A program made the translations under genes and the position numbers. From assembly GCF_918698115.1 (NCBI RefSeq), contig NZ_CAKKLV010000011.1:90856-154855 (forward strand): a stretch of DNA of 64,000 nucleotides, read 5' to 3'. Under the pieces are notes generated by a model. That model was not told the origin of the DNA, did no database searches, and was given only the letters and a program-made list of their open reading frames with translations. Of this stretch, positions 1-9,884 are shown in pieces; positions within the stretch are counted from its first letter, which is position 1, and every line of letters begins with the position of its first letter. This stretch comes from Peribacillus sp. Bi96. Lineage in GTDB: Bacteria > Bacillota > Bacilli > Bacillales > DSM-1321.

Positions 1-858
1 TTCGATCATGAAATCCACATCTTGTCCAAGTTCCCTAAGTACTTTAAAAAGGGGCATGATGAATTCCAAATCGATATAATCAGCATGTGAGCGAAATTCC
101 CCAGCGGATTTTGGGGAAGAAATATGAATCTTTGGTACAACACCTGCCTGACTCCAAGTGGAGATCACCTCGGTGAGCAGCTCGTTAAGCGGCTCATTTG
201 AAAGATTTGCGAGATGGTGGTGGTAATCAAAGACAAGTGGAATCCCTTCCTTCTTACACACACTCAGGGTTTCTGACGCCGTATAGGTTTTATCATCATT
301 CTCAAAGGTCATCCTTGCTTTCACGTACCCAGGGAGCAGCTTAAGATTGTCATGAACCCTCACGATGGCGGATTCTTTATCTCCATAGGCTCCGCCGACA
401 TGGATATTGATGAAAGAGGAGTCCGCAATCCCCATAGCATCAAGCATTTTATAGTGGAACTCCATATCTGTTACGGCATTTTGAGTAATCCCGGGTTTGG
501 GGCTTGTGAACAACGTAAACTGATTAGGGTGAAAACTAACCCTCATTTTGTGTGCAGAAACCCAATCGCCAAGCTGTTTCCACTCTTTTTTAAAGGGATC
601 GACGAAATCCCATTCAATTTCGGGATGTGTGGCTAAAGGAACGATTGAACTCGACATCCGGTAGATTTCTATTTGATGGGCCGTATTATATTGAAGGACC
701 CTTAAGGTATTTTCAATGTTCTGCCTTGTCACACTCAGAAGCTTTTCCATCCCCTCGTCTGGGCCAAGCATGTTGTATCGCTTGAAAGTAACAGTCTTAG
801 CTGGAGAGGCTTCCCATAAACAGGTGGCGTTTGATACAAATCCAAATCTTATTTTCAT
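1..858 (-). CDS. uvsE: UV DNA damage endonuclease UvsE (3' end cut by window edge)
   Basis: The minus-strand frame from ATG at 858 is open to base 1 (286 codons), so the C-terminus lies outside; B. subtilis YwjD/UvsE has about 320 residues. The product nicks DNA 5' to UV photoproducts, starting alternative excision repair. Family traits visible: N-terminus [11 protein letters not shown], then [28 protein letters not shown] and VFDYHHHL, which are the TIM-barrel segments carrying metal-binding His, Glu and Asp. An AAGGAGAA ribosome site precedes the ATG. It lies 28 bp after clsB on the same strand, as in ywjD-ywjE of B. subtilis, so the two are probably cotranscribed. Confidence 0.93.
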   Translation of the reverse strand, partial: MKIRFGFVSNATCLWEASPAKTVTFKRYNMLGPDEGMEKLLSVTRQNIENTLRVLQYNTAHQIEIYRMSSSIVPLATHPEIEWDFVDPFKKEWKQLGDWVSAHKMRVSFHPNQFTLFTSPKPGITQNAVTDMEFHYKMLDAMGIADSSFINIHVGGAYGDKESAIVRVHDNLKLLPGYVKARMTFENDDKTYTASETLSVCKKEGIPLVFDYHHHLANLSNEPLNELLTEVISTWSQAGVVPKIHISSPKSAGEFRSHADYIDLEFIMPLFKVLRELGQDVDFMIE

Positions 859-886
859 TATATATTCTCCTTAAACATTCGGGGTG

Positions 887-2089
887 TTAAAGAAAAGGAG
901 AAAGGAGGGAAGCCAGTGATTCTTTTGCTGTACGGACTACATTCATCGAGGAAAGCGAGTCCCCGCACAATGGCTTGGATTCAGCAAGGTCAACTGCCAA
1001 TTCCTTTTCTGCATCTTCTATAAATGTCCGGTCAAATATCAAACAATTGATTTCACTATTTAAAAAACAACTGCGTTTATCAAAGTTAGCCGTACCGATA
1101 TCACAGATTATATCATCGATCAGTATCACTTTAGAATGGTAGAACCCTCTCTGGAATTGCATGATGGATGCCCCTTCTTTTATTAGTACCCGAAAATAGG
1201 GAAAGGAAGCCTCTTTGACAAGGGTGTGATCTGAATTTTCGGGAACGATGACCGTCACGGAAACATTGCGTGCAAGGGCTTCCCTTAATTCGTGAAACAG
1301 AGTATTGCTTGGAATGAAGTACGGCGTACCGATAATGATTTTTTCATTAGCTTGCTGAATCAAACGTGTCAAGGTCGGTTCAAGCTCATTTCCATTCGAG
1401 ACAACAACCTGATGCGCCTGCGACCCGGGAGTCAAAGTTGGAAAATAAGCAGGCCTACCCCGATAGTCCTCGTTTGTATCGTAGAACCAATCCGTGAGGA
1501 AGACATCCTGTAGGTCCTTTACCCCCTCACCGGTCATTTTCAAATGGTAATCTCTCCAAGGATTTAGCTTTTCCCCTTGGTTTATATACTCCTTACCGAT
1601 ATTAAATCCGCCTAAATAGCCAATCTTACCGTCAATCACCGTTATTTTACGATGATTCCTTTTTTGTATTGTATAGAAAAGGAAGGGGAGTTTCGGTTTA
1701 TAGCTGAAAGAAAAATGAACGCCGCTTTCTTTTAGCTCGTGAATGCTTTTGCGGGAAATCTTCTTACTTCCAACCCAATCGACTAAAAGTCTCACTTCGA
1801 CGCCCGCTTCCGCTTTAGTTTGCAGTAACTTCAAAAAGTCCTTGCTGAATTTATCGTTATTTACAATATAAAAAAGGATATGGATGGAATCCTGAGCTCG
1901 TTTGATTTCTTTCATAAAATCATCAAACAGGATTTTTCCTGATGTGTATACGGTCATGTCGCTGTTCCGAGGCGGATATTTAATGTTCGTTGCCTGCTTC
2001 ATAAAGCGCTTATGCCCTAATTTAAGGTCAATCCAGCACCAAGTGAAGATCAATAAAAAAATAGAAGCAAGCATGGTGATTATTTTCAA
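887..2089 (-). CDS. clsB: Cardiolipin synthase family phospholipase D (YwjE/ClsB-like)
   Basis: 400 residues. An N-terminal membrane helix (about 3-20) is followed by two phospholipase D domains, each with an HKD motif: His146/Lys148/Asp153 (HRKITVIDG) and His318/Lys320/Asp325 (HSKVILIDD). Such enzymes join two phosphatidylglycerols to make cardiolipin at the membrane. There is one N-terminal helix rather than the two of major ClsA enzymes, which matches the minor synthase YwjE. The start is TTG at 2089, with AGGGGGG just upstream and no better ATG. Gene order before uvsE matches B. subtilis ywjE-ywjD. Enzyme activity is inferred from family. Confidence 0.88.
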   Translation of the reverse strand: MKIITMLASIFLLIFTWCWIDLKLGHKRFMKQATNIKYPPRNSDMTVYTSGKILFDDFMKEIKRAQDSIHILFYIVNNDKFSKDFLKLLQTKAEAGVEVRLLVDWVGSKKISRKSIHELKESGVHFSFSYKPKLPFLFYTIQKRNHRKITVIDGKIGYLGGFNIGKEYINQGEKLNPWRDYHLKMTGEGVKDLQDVFLTDWFYDTNEDYRGRPAYFPTLTPGSQAHQVVVSNGNELEPTLTRLIQQANEKIIIGTPYFIPSNTLFHELREALARNVSVTVIVPENSDHTLVKEASFPYFRVLIKEGASIMQFQRGFYHSKVILIDDIICDIGTANFDKRSCFLNSEINCLIFDRTFIEDAEKELAVDLAESKPLCGDSLSSMNVVRTAKESLASLLSPFL

Positions 2090-2262
2090 AAAAATCCCCC
2101 CTAAATGATTTCATTTAGTTTGGCTCAAATTCCCTGTAAGTAACCATCAAAAAGGGATGAAGGGAAACGCATTTTTTTTCGAAATATAAAAGGGTAATTT
2201 ACAGAATTGTCGAACTATACAATAAGGTGTAGAAAATCACATATTTTTTAGAAAGAAAAAAG

Positions 2263-2290
2263 TTGACTGAATGCTCATTCATTATATAAT
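2263..2290 (+). promoter_or_regulatory. Sigma-A promoter of fadF
   Basis: TTGACT (2263-2268) and a perfect TATAAT (2285-2290) are separated by 16 bp, 86 bp before the fadF start. This is the best -35/-10 pair in the 287-bp gap between the divergent clsB and fadF genes. Confidence 0.75.
2264..2281 (+). promoter_or_regulatory. FadR-like operator overlapping the fadF promoter
   Basis: TGACTGAATGCTCATTCA agrees at 16 of 18 positions (counting the N) with the B. subtilis FadR consensus TGAATGAMTANTCATTCA and covers the -35 box and spacer. FadR represses fatty-acid degradation genes until long-chain acyl-CoA accumulates; bound here it would block RNA polymerase. The match is seen; which TetR protein binds is inferred, and fadR is not in this window. 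Confidence 0.72.
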
Positions 2291-2376
2291 GGAATTAATC
2301 AAATTTCAGAAAAATGCCAAATTTCCTAAAATGGTTACCTGGCATTTTACAATTTACTTAGAGGGGGAAAGACTGC

Positions 2377-4512
2377 ATGGAAATGAATGGCTTACTGTGG
2401 ATCAACTTAACTGCGTTCCTACTTGTAACCGCTTACGCCGCCGGTTTATTTATCTATTTGATAAAGACTCGTATAGCTTATATAAAACTCGGCAAAAAAG
2501 TGGAATTCGATAACCGTGTGAAAGATCGTCTTGTGAAAATAGGGGTTTATGTATTTGGTCAGAAGAAGCTCTTTAAAGATAAGAAGAGTGGAATCATTCA
2601 TGCCATGCTTTTTTATGGTTTCATCTTAGTGCAATTCGGTGCACTGGACTTTTTCGTTAAAGGCTTAAGACCAGGATGGCATTTACCGTTTGGTCCTCTA
2701 TATCCAGCCTTTACCTTCTTCCAGGAGATCGTGACGCTTACGGTTCTAGTCGCAATCCTTTGGGCTGCTTACCGTCGTTATGTGGAGAAGCTCGTTCGTT
2801 TGAAACGGGATTTCAAAGCAGGATTGGTTGTTATTTTCATTACAGGAATCATGATTACCGTGTTGTTGGGGAATGGAATGGGAATGATTTGGCATGAACA
2901 TGACGCAACTTGGTCAGAGCCAGTTGCATCAGGCATAGCCTTCCTATTCGGCTGGATGGGAACAACAGCAGCGACCGCTGTTTTTTATGTAGCTTGGTGG
3001 TTGCATTTACTGATCATCTTATCGTTCCTTGTTTATATCCCACAATCTAAACACGCTCACTTGATTGCCGGTCCAATAAATGTATTCCTCAATCGTATGG
3101 ACAATCCAGGTAAATTGAAACCAGTTGATTTGGAAGAAGAGGTTCTGGACAAAGAAGGTAATCAATATTACGGTGCCAAATATATCGAAGACTTGACGCA
3201 GTATCAAATGGTGGACCTATATGCCTGCGTGGAGTGTGGACGTTGTACGAATATGTGTCCGGCAACTGGCACCGGTAAAATGCTGTCACCGATGGATATC
3301 ATCATCAAAATGCGAGACCATTTAACAAATACAGGTGCCGCTGTTACGACAAAGCAGCCATGGGTACCATCTTTCGTTTTTGGAAATACGAAAGGAAATA
3401 AGATAGCGCTGGCAAGTAGTGGGCAGGGAGCGCAGGAATCAGCAGCTGCATCTGAAGCTTACAGCCCAAGCCTGATTGGCGAAGTCATTACGGAAGAAGA
3501 ACTTTGGGCATGTACCACTTGCCGGAACTGTGAAGATCAATGCCCTGTAATGAATGAACATGTGGACAAAATCATCGATATGCGCCGTTATTTAGTGTTG
3601 ACTGAGGGCAGGCTTGATCCGGATGCCCAACGAGCAATGACGAATATTGAACGTCAAGGAAACCCATGGGGCCTTAACCGTAAAGAGAGAGAAGATTGGA
3701 GAAGCCTCCGGGAAGATGTTAACGTTCCTACAGTGAAGGAATTACAAAAGGCAGACGAAGATTTCGAATATTTATTCTGGGTGGGCTCCATGGGCTCGTA
3801 CGATAACCGAAGCCAGAAGATTGCCCTTTCTTTTGCTAAGTTAATGAATCAAGCGGGCGTCAAATTTGCCATTCTGGGCAATAAGGAGAAAAACTCAGGG
3901 GACACTCCTCGCCGATTGGGTAATGAGTTTGTTTTCCAGGAGCTTGCCATGAAAAATATCGAAGAATTCCAGAAGAATGAGATCAAGAAAATCGTAACGA
4001 TTGATCCACATGCATACAATATCTTTAAGAATGAGTATCCGGATTTTGGTTTGGAAGCGGAAGTGTATCACCATACTGAATTGTTAGCCAAACTAGTAAG
4101 CGAGGGCAGATTGGTGCCGCAGTATCCGGTGAATGAAACGATTACATTCCACGATTCCTGTTACTTGGGAAGGTACAATGAGGTGTATAGCCCACCGCGT
4201 GAAATCTTACAATCCATTGATGGTGTAAAACTTATTGAGATGGAGCGTAACCGCGAAAAAGGCATGTGCTGTGGAGCTGGAGGCGGTTTGATGTGGATGG
4301 AAGAGGAAACCGGAAACCGCATTAATGTTGCACGTACAGAACAAGCACTGGCCGTCAGCCCAACAGTTATCAGTTCCGGATGTCCTTATTGCCTGACCAT
4401 GCTATCTGATGGAACGAAAGCAAAAGAAGTTGAAGAAAACGTTAAAACATATGATGTAGCTGAATTACTCGAAAAAGCGGTCATTGGTGAAAATAAAACG
4501 ATGGCATCTTAA
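2377..4512 (+). CDS. fadF: FadF-type iron-sulfur electron-transfer oxidoreductase (YwjF)
   Basis: 711 residues. The N-terminal third is a NarI-like membrane part with about five to six helices. Two 4Fe-4S motifs follow: CVECGRCTNMCP (Cys284/287/290/294) and CTTCRNCEDQCP (Cys379/382/385/389). Two CCG domains of heterodisulfide-reductase type come last (Cys595, Cys631-632, Cys669/672). The family is thought to carry electrons from acyl-CoA dehydrogenases, via ETF, into the membrane quinone pool. A GAGGGGG site precedes the ATG. It has its own promoter with a FadR-type operator and its own terminator, and lies just before the acyl-CoA gene run it would serve. Confidence 0.9.
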   Translation: MEMNGLLWINLTAFLLVTAYAAGLFIYLIKTRIAYIKLGKKVEFDNRVKDRLVKIGVYVFGQKKLFKDKKSGIIHAMLFYGFILVQFGALDFFVKGLRPGWHLPFGPLYPAFTFFQEIVTLTVLVAILWAAYRRYVEKLVRLKRDFKAGLVVIFITGIMITVLLGNGMGMIWHEHDATWSEPVASGIAFLFGWMGTTAATAVFYVAWWLHLLIILSFLVYIPQSKHAHLIAGPINVFLNRMDNPGKLKPVDLEEEVLDKEGNQYYGAKYIEDLTQYQMVDLYACVECGRCTNMCPATGTGKMLSPMDIIIKMRDHLTNTGAAVTTKQPWVPSFVFGNTKGNKIALASSGQGAQESAAASEAYSPSLIGEVITEEELWACTTCRNCEDQCPVMNEHVDKIIDMRRYLVLTEGRLDPDAQRAMTNIERQGNPWGLNRKEREDWRSLREDVNVPTVKELQKADEDFEYLFWVGSMGSYDNRSQKIALSFAKLMNQAGVKFAILGNKEKNSGDTPRRLGNEFVFQELAMKNIEEFQKNEIKKIVTIDPHAYNIFKNEYPDFGLEAEVYHHTELLAKLVSEGRLVPQYPVNETITFHDSCYLGRYNEVYSPPREILQSIDGVKLIEMERNREKGMCCGAGGGLMWMEEETGNRINVARTEQALAVSPTVISSGCPYCLTMLSDGTKAKEVEENVKTYDVAELLEKAVIGENKTMAS

Positions 4513-4522
4513 TTTATAAGAC

Positions 4523-4577
4523 AATTGCCTGCTTCTTCTATAATGATATGGATGTAATGGAAGCAGGCAATTTTTTA
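4523..4577 (+). terminator. Terminator after fadF
   Basis: A 13-bp perfect stem (AATTGCCTGCTTC, 4523-4535, with its complement at 4560-4572) and a T-run, with a 24-base loop. Confidence 0.8.
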
Positions 4578-4595
4578 TTATTTACAAACAAAATA

Positions 4596-4624
4596 TTTTC
4601 ATTTATGTAAAAAATATGTAAGAT
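4596..4624 (+). promoter_or_regulatory. Candidate sigma-A promoter of the thiolase-icmF operon
   Basis: TTTTCA (4596-4601), 17 bp, then TAAGAT (4619-4624). The -35 is weak, as expected for a regulated promoter. The cre-like and palindromic sites below lie just downstream. Confidence 0.4.
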
Positions 4625-4626
4625 GA

Positions 4627-4642
4627 TATTAAGCGCTTACAA
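4627..4642 (+). promoter_or_regulatory. Possible cre (CcpA) half-conserved site
   Basis: TATTAAGCGCTTACAA fits the right part of the consensus WTGNNARCGNWWWCAW but lacks its TG. It would lie at the transcription start of the candidate promoter. Catabolite repression of an acyl-CoA degradation operon would be sensible, but the match is partial. Confidence 0.35.
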
Positions 4643-4664
4643 AACTATTTTTTTTAACTCTATA

Positions 4665-4680
4665 TTGAGCGAGCGTTCAA
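4665..4680 (+). promoter_or_regulatory. Palindromic operator, probably for the operon's TetR repressor
   Basis: TTGAGCGAGCGTTCAA is an imperfect inverted repeat (12 of 16 symmetric; 14 of 18 when extended one base each side), between the candidate promoter and the thiolase ribosome site. Size and position suit a TetR dimer. It differs clearly from the FadR-like box at fadF, so a separate regulator, such as the TetR encoded in this operon, is likely. Confidence 0.55.
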
Positions 4681-4708
4681 TCAATGTTACTTAAAGGAGG
4701 AAATAATG

Positions 4709-5899
4709 ATGTCAAAAACAGTGATTATTAGTGGTGTGAGAACACCTTTTGGTAAATTTGGCGGAGGTCTTAGCAGTTTGACAGCATCACAGCTTGGTGG
4801 AATAGCAATCAAAGAGGCACTTGAGCGGGCAGGGATTGAAGGCAGCCAGGTAGACGAGGTCATCATGGGGAATGTGCTTCAAGCGGGCCAGGGACAAATA
4901 CCGTCACGGCAGGCGGCTCGTCATGCCGGCATGCCTTGGGAAGTGAAAACGGAAACGATCAATAAAGTGTGTGCATCAGGACTTCGCAGTGTCACATTGG
5001 CTGATCAGATCATTCGCTTAGGTGAAGAAGAAATCATTGTTGCAGGCGGGATGGAATCGATGAGCAATGCACCATATATTCTTCCAAAAGCGAGATGGGG
5101 CTTAAAGATGGGGGATGCACAGCTGAAGGATACAATGATTTCGGACGGACTTAGCTGCAGCTTTACAGGCGTTCATATGGGCACTTACGGAAACAGCACG
5201 GCTGAGGATCTTGAAATCTCCCGTGAGGAACAGGATAGCTGGGCTTATGAAAGTCATCAAAAAGCGATAAAGGCCATCGATGGCGGCATTCTTGCGGAAG
5301 AAATCGTTGCAGTACACGTCCCGGTTAGAAAGGGCGAACCAATTACCATTGAACATGATGAAGCTCCAAGAAAAGATACATCTGCTGGAAAGTTAGCTAA
5401 ATTAGGCCCAGCTTTTAATAACGAGGGTACCATTACGGCAGGTAATGCACCAGGCGTCAATGATGGTGCAGGAGCACTCGTATTGATGAGTGAGGAACGT
5501 GCGGAAAAAGAAGGGAAAACGCCTTTTGCTTATATATTAGCTCATGCTGAAGTGGCTGTAGAGGCGAAGGACTTTCCTAAGACTCCAGGTTTGGTTATAA
5601 ATGAACTTCTGAAGAAGACAGGTAAATCGATAGAGGACATTGATCTATTTGAGGTGAACGAAGCATTTGCAGCGGTGGCACTAGCCAGTGGGAAAATTGC
5701 CAACATTGAGCCGGGAAAAGTGAATGTTAACGGAGGGGCTGTAGCACTAGGTCATCCAATCGGGGCTAGCGGGGCACGCATCATCATCACGCTGATGCAT
5801 GAACTGAAACGCCGTGGAGGAGGATTAGGCATTGCAGCAATCTGTAGTGGCGGCGGACAGGGAGATGCCATTCTAATCGAAGTGCCAAAGCAAGGATGA
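4709..5899 (+). CDS. mmgA: Acetyl-CoA C-acetyltransferase (thiolase)
   Basis: 396 residues. It condenses two acetyl-CoA or, in degradation, cleaves acetoacetyl-CoA. The thiolase residues are all present: nucleophile Cys88 (NKVCASGLR), His349 (GHPIGASG) and Cys379 (ICSGGGQGD). Two ATGs occur in tandem; the second (4709) is chosen because it lies 8 bases after AAAGGAGG and gives the usual MSKTVII start. First of a closely packed run of six genes. The symbol mmgA is by similarity to the B. subtilis mother-cell gene; unlike that operon, no mmgD/mmgE (2-methylcitrate) genes follow. Confidence 0.92.
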   Translation: MSKTVIISGVRTPFGKFGGGLSSLTASQLGGIAIKEALERAGIEGSQVDEVIMGNVLQAGQGQIPSRQAARHAGMPWEVKTETINKVCASGLRSVTLADQIIRLGEEEIIVAGGMESMSNAPYILPKARWGLKMGDAQLKDTMISDGLSCSFTGVHMGTYGNSTAEDLEISREEQDSWAYESHQKAIKAIDGGILAEEIVAVHVPVRKGEPITIEHDEAPRKDTSAGKLAKLGPAFNNEGTITAGNAPGVNDGAGALVLMSEERAEKEGKTPFAYILAHAEVAVEAKDFPKTPGLVINELLKKTGKSIEDIDLFEVNEAFAAVALASGKIANIEPGKVNVNGGAVALGHPIGASGARIIITLMHELKRRGGGLGIAAICSGGGQGDAILIEVPKQG

Positions 5900-5929
5900 T
5901 AGTTTCATAGATAATGAGGAGGGATTTTC

Positions 5930-6781
5930 ATGAGCATTCAAAAAGTGATGGTCATTGGCGCGGGACAGATGGGTTCTGGCATTGCCCAGGTTTGCGCAAT
6001 GAGCGGTTATGAGGTTCTTTTACATGATTTAAAAGATGAATACGTAGAAAAAGGCTTAGGGACAATTTCCAAGAACCTTTCCCGGCAAGTTGAAAAAGGA
6101 AAAATGGAAGCAAAGGATAAAGATGCAACACTTTCCCGGCTGACTTCGTCGACGGATTTAAAAAATGCAGCTGAGGTTGATTTAGTGATTGAAGCGGCAG
6201 TGGAAAATATGGAGATAAAAACAAAAATATTCGCAGAGTTGGATGAAATCACGCCACAACATGTAATTCTTGCATCCAATACTTCTTCACTTCCGATAAC
6301 AGAGATAGCAGCTGCTACGAAAAGACCGGATAAGGTAATTGGCATGCATTTTATGAACCCAGTGCCAGTCATGAAGCTCGTTGAGATCATCCGCGGCCTT
6401 GCTACAGCGGATGAAGTGTATAAAAAGGTTGAAAATATGGCCGAAACCTTGAACAAGGTACCGGTGGAAGTCAATGATTTCCCAGGTTTTGTAGCGAATC
6501 GGATTTTGATGCCAATGATAAACGAGGCCATTTATACCCTTTATGAGGGCGTTGCCACTAAAGAGGCGATTGATGATGTGATGAAGCTAGGAATGAACCA
6601 TCCGATGGGCCCGCTAACGCTAGCTGACTTCATTGGGCTCGACACATGCTTATACATAATGGAAACCCTTCACCAAGGGTTGGGAGACGATAAATACAGA
6701 CCGTGTCCCCTGTTAAGGAAGTATGTAAAAGCAGGATGGCTAGGCAAGAAGTCAGGACGGGGCTTTTACGAATATAACTAA
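5930..6781 (+). CDS. mmgB: 3-hydroxybutyryl-CoA dehydrogenase
   Basis: 283 residues, the usual length. The N-terminal Rossmann fold has GAGQMGSG. The catalytic dyad His140 (GMHFMNP) and Glu152 (MKLVEI) is present, followed by the C-terminal helical dimer domain (GMNHPMGPL). It interconverts acetoacetyl-CoA and 3-hydroxybutyryl-CoA. It starts 30 bases after the thiolase behind GAGGAGGG. With the thiolase and acyl-CoA dehydrogenases it makes a C4 beta-oxidation set lacking only crotonase. Confidence 0.93.
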   Translation: MSIQKVMVIGAGQMGSGIAQVCAMSGYEVLLHDLKDEYVEKGLGTISKNLSRQVEKGKMEAKDKDATLSRLTSSTDLKNAAEVDLVIEAAVENMEIKTKIFAELDEITPQHVILASNTSSLPITEIAAATKRPDKVIGMHFMNPVPVMKLVEIIRGLATADEVYKKVENMAETLNKVPVEVNDFPGFVANRILMPMINEAIYTLYEGVATKEAIDDVMKLGMNHPMGPLTLADFIGLDTCLYIMETLHQGLGDDKYRPCPLLRKYVKAGWLGKKSGRGFYEYN

Positions 6782-6816
6782 TCATAGAAAGATTTGCAGC
6801 TAGGGAGGGATGAAGG

Positions 6817-7953
6817 ATGGATTTAAAGTTTACAGAAGAACAGGAAATGATGCGGAAAATGGTAAGCGCTTTTGCGGAGAATGAGATTACCCCTCATATC
6901 GAGGCAATGGAAACAGGCGTGTTTCCAAAAACAATTCTGCAAAAAATGGGTGAGCTTGGTATGATGGGAATCCCGATTTCAGAAGAATACGGTGGCGCGG
7001 GTATGGACTTCATGTCTTATATCATCGCCATTAACGAGATTTCCAAAGTAAGTCCAACTCTCGGTGTCATACTGTCCGTTCATACTTCTGTTGGAACAAA
7101 TCCAATCGTTTATTTTGGAACGGAAGAGCAGAAGCGAAAGTATGTGCCTAAGTTAGCCGCTGGTAAATATTTAGGCGCCTTTTGCTTGACTGAGCAAAGC
7201 TCAGGTTCCGATGCTGCGAGTTTGAAATCGAAGGCAGTGGCAGTAAAGGAAGGCGGAGAATATCGAATAAATGGGTCCAAGGTTTTTATCACCAATGGTG
7301 GGGAAGCGGATGTGTTTATTGTTTTTGCTTCAACCGACCCTCAGAAGGGAAGCAAGGGAATTTCTGCTTTTATCGTAGAAAAAGGGACTCCAGGCTTAAT
7401 CATCGGTAAAGATGAACGTAAAATGGGCCTTCATGGATCGAGCACTGTACAGGTGACGTTCGAGGATATGAAAGTGCCTGATGCCAATCTCTTAGGCAAA
7501 GAAGGTGAAGGCTTTAAGATCGCAATGGCCAACTTGGATGCTGGAAGGATAGGCATTGCTTCTCAAGCTCTGGGAATTGCGGAAGGCGCCATGGAACATG
7601 CTGTCCAATATGCAAAAGACAGAGTTCAATTTGGCAAACCTATTGCAGCACAACAGGGGATTGGTTTCAAGCTTGCTGAAATGGCAACGAGTATAGAAGC
7701 TTCAAGGTTACTAGTCTATCGCGCGGCTTTTTTACGCTCACAGGGATTGAAGTGCGGTAAAGAGGCGGCCATGGCTAAGCTATTCGCTTCGAGGACGGCT
7801 GTTGATGTGACGATAGAAGCAGTCCAGGTATTCGGAGGGTATGGATATACAACGGAGTATCCGGTCGAACGCTATTTCAGGGATGCAAAGATAACCGAAA
7901 TTTATGAAGGAACCAGTGAAATACAGAGAATGGTCATAAGTAAGAATCTATAA
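6817..7953 (+). CDS. acdA: Short-chain acyl-CoA dehydrogenase (AcdA-like)
   Basis: 378 residues: N-terminal helical, middle beta-barrel and C-terminal helical domains of the FAD-dependent family. Visible motifs are [13 protein letters not shown] (FAD/substrate strand), QVFGGYGY and YEGTSEIQ with catalytic Glu364. It oxidises acyl-CoA to enoyl-CoA and passes electrons to ETF. Exact chain specificity cannot be read from sequence; the C4 context suggests butyryl- or isobutyryl-CoA. Strongly similar to the next gene, pointing to tandem duplication with divergence. Confidence 0.9.
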   Translation: MDLKFTEEQEMMRKMVSAFAENEITPHIEAMETGVFPKTILQKMGELGMMGIPISEEYGGAGMDFMSYIIAINEISKVSPTLGVILSVHTSVGTNPIVYFGTEEQKRKYVPKLAAGKYLGAFCLTEQSSGSDAASLKSKAVAVKEGGEYRINGSKVFITNGGEADVFIVFASTDPQKGSKGISAFIVEKGTPGLIIGKDERKMGLHGSSTVQVTFEDMKVPDANLLGKEGEGFKIAMANLDAGRIGIASQALGIAEGAMEHAVQYAKDRVQFGKPIAAQQGIGFKLAEMATSIEASRLLVYRAAFLRSQGLKCGKEAAMAKLFASRTAVDVTIEAVQVFGGYGYTTEYPVERYFRDAKITEIYEGTSEIQRMVISKNL

Positions 7954-7982
7954 TACAACGAAAAAGACGGGGGAAGATAGCC

Positions 7983-9122
7983 ATGCAATTTAAACTAACG
8001 GAAGAACATGAAATGATCAGAAAAATGGTTCGTGACTTTGCCCAGAATGAAGTGGCTCCGACAGCTGCTGAGAGGGATGAAGAAGAACGATTTGACCGTG
8101 AAATCTTTGACAAAATGGCTGAACTTGGATTGACAGGGATTCCTTGGCCGGAGGAATACGGCGGAATTGGAAGCGATTACTTGGCGTATTGTATTGCGAT
8201 TGAAGAACTTTCCCGCGTATGCGCTTCCACTGGAGTGACTTTATCAGCCCATACTTCCCTTGCAGGATGGCCGATATATAAATTTGGTTCTGAAGAGCAG
8301 AAACAAAAATACCTTCGTCCAATGGCACAGGGCGAAAAAATCGGTGCATATGGGCTGACTGAACCTAGCTCAGGCTCTGACGCAGGGGGTATGAGAACGA
8401 CTGCAAAGCTTGTAGGTGATGAATATATCATCAGCGGTTCAAAAATTTTCATTACGAACGGCGGGATTGCTGATACCTATGTTGTCTTTGCTTTGACTGA
8501 CCCTGAATCAAAACAAAAAGGAACGAGTGCCTTTATCATTGAAAAGGATTTTCCGGGTTTTAGTGTGGGCAAAAAAGAGAAGAAGCTGGGGATCCGTTCA
8601 TCACCGACCACGGAAATCATCTTTGATGAATGCCGAGTGCCTAAAGAAAATCTCCTTGGTAAAGAAGGAGAGGGGTTTAAAATAGCGATGATGACGCTTG
8701 ATGGCGGACGTAACGGAATTGCCGCCCAGGCCGTGGGGATCGCCCAGGGTGCATTGGATGCCGCGGTGGGTTATGCAAAAGAGCGCGTCCAATTTGGCAA
8801 GCCAATTTCTGCACAGCAAGGTATCGGTTTTAAATTGGCGGATATGGCAACCGGTGTCGAAGCATCTAGACTATTAACCTATCAGGCTGCATGGTTGGAA
8901 TCTGTAGGCCTTCCATATGGAAAAGAGTCGGCCATGTCCAAACTTTTTGCTGGAGATACAGCCATGAAAGTGACGACAGAAGCCGTGCAGGTTTTTGGAG
9001 GTTATGGATATACAAAGGATTATCCTGTAGAACGGTATATGCGTGATGCGAAAATCACCCAAATCTACGAAGGTACACAGGAAATTCAAAAGCTGGTCAT
9101 CTCACGGATGATTACTAAATAG
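7983..9122 (+). CDS. mmgC: Second acyl-CoA dehydrogenase (MmgC-like)
   Basis: 379 residues, same family and domain order as the preceding gene. Key segments are [25 protein letters not shown] and YEGTQEIQ with catalytic Glu363. Thirty bases separate it from acdA, behind GGGGGAAG. Differences near the substrate pocket (for example EERFDREIF against [10 protein letters not shown] in the N-domain) suggest the two enzymes take different substrates, such as straight versus branched acyl-CoA. The symbol is by similarity only. Confidence 0.88.
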   Translation: MQFKLTEEHEMIRKMVRDFAQNEVAPTAAERDEEERFDREIFDKMAELGLTGIPWPEEYGGIGSDYLAYCIAIEELSRVCASTGVTLSAHTSLAGWPIYKFGSEEQKQKYLRPMAQGEKIGAYGLTEPSSGSDAGGMRTTAKLVGDEYIISGSKIFITNGGIADTYVVFALTDPESKQKGTSAFIIEKDFPGFSVGKKEKKLGIRSSPTTEIIFDECRVPKENLLGKEGEGFKIAMMTLDGGRNGIAAQAVGIAQGALDAAVGYAKERVQFGKPISAQQGIGFKLADMATGVEASRLLTYQAAWLESVGLPYGKESAMSKLFAGDTAMKVTTEAVQVFGGYGYTKDYPVERYMRDAKITQIYEGTQEIQKLVISRMITK

Positions 9123-9222
9123 GATTGAAAATGAGGTTTTCCGATGAGGCACTGCCCTTGCCGGAATACCCTTTTCAATTTCTTTGGAAATAAAATGATG
9201 GGTTTCAAAAAGGAGTTTGAAA

Positions 9223-9873
9223 ATGGAGAAAAGAGAAGTTCTTGCGTCGGTGAAGGATGAGCGGCTGGTAGAAAAAAGGCGTACACAAATGATTAAAGGG
9301 GCGGTGACCCTTTTTAAGGAAAAGGGATTTCACCGTACGACAACCCGGGAAATAGCCAAAGCGGCCGGCTTTAGTATTGGCACGCTATACGAGTATATCC
9401 GAACCAAGGAAGATATATTGTATCTCGTCTGTGACTTTATCTACGATGAAGTCCAGGAAAAGCTTCAGAAAGAAATAGATCAGAGCGATGGGACACTGGA
9501 AAGCTTGAAGCTTACGATCGCCTATTTTTATAAAGTGATGGATGATATGCAAGACGAAGTGCTGGTCATGTATCAAGAGGTGAAAGCACTGACGAAAGAT
9601 GCTTTACCTTATGTATTGAATAAAGAACTTCGGATGGTAGGCATGTTTGAAAAGGTCATAACAAAATGTGTTGAGAATGGGGAGCTATTGTTGACGGCAA
9701 AACAAATAAGCCTTGTTTCTCATAACATTTTCGTCCAGGGACAGATGTGGAGTTTTAGAAGATGGGCATTGCATAAAGAGTATACGCTTCAAGAGTATGT
9801 TGAACTACAGACGCAATTATTGATTCAAAATATATCGCTTCAGATAAATACTGAAATAAATTCGTTTCAATAA
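9223..9873 (+). CDS. TetR/AcrR-family transcriptional regulator
   Basis: 216 residues. The N-terminal helix-turn-helix (about 19-66) contains [15 protein letters not shown] and [14 protein letters not shown]; the rest is an all-helical ligand-binding domain. An upstream TTG in frame is rejected because it abuts the AAAGGAG site; ATG at 9223 has a 7-base spacer. It is embedded between acyl-CoA dehydrogenase and icmF, so it probably represses this operon, perhaps through the palindrome at 4665-4680, with an acyl-CoA as inducer. Low similarity to B. subtilis FadR argues for a separate regulon. Confidence 0.85.
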   Translation: MEKREVLASVKDERLVEKRRTQMIKGAVTLFKEKGFHRTTTREIAKAAGFSIGTLYEYIRTKEDILYLVCDFIYDEVQEKLQKEIDQSDGTLESLKLTIAYFYKVMDDMQDEVLVMYQEVKALTKDALPYVLNKELRMVGMFEKVITKCVENGELLLTAKQISLVSHNIFVQGQMWSFRRWALHKEYTLQEYVELQTQLLIQNISLQINTEINSFQ

Positions 9874-9884
9874 GGAGGAGCTCA

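Noticed and set aside
5952..6531. Antisense open frames opposite the 3-hydroxybutyryl-CoA dehydrogenase gene
   Set aside because: No ribosome sites or family motifs; the sense gene is intact with catalytic residues.
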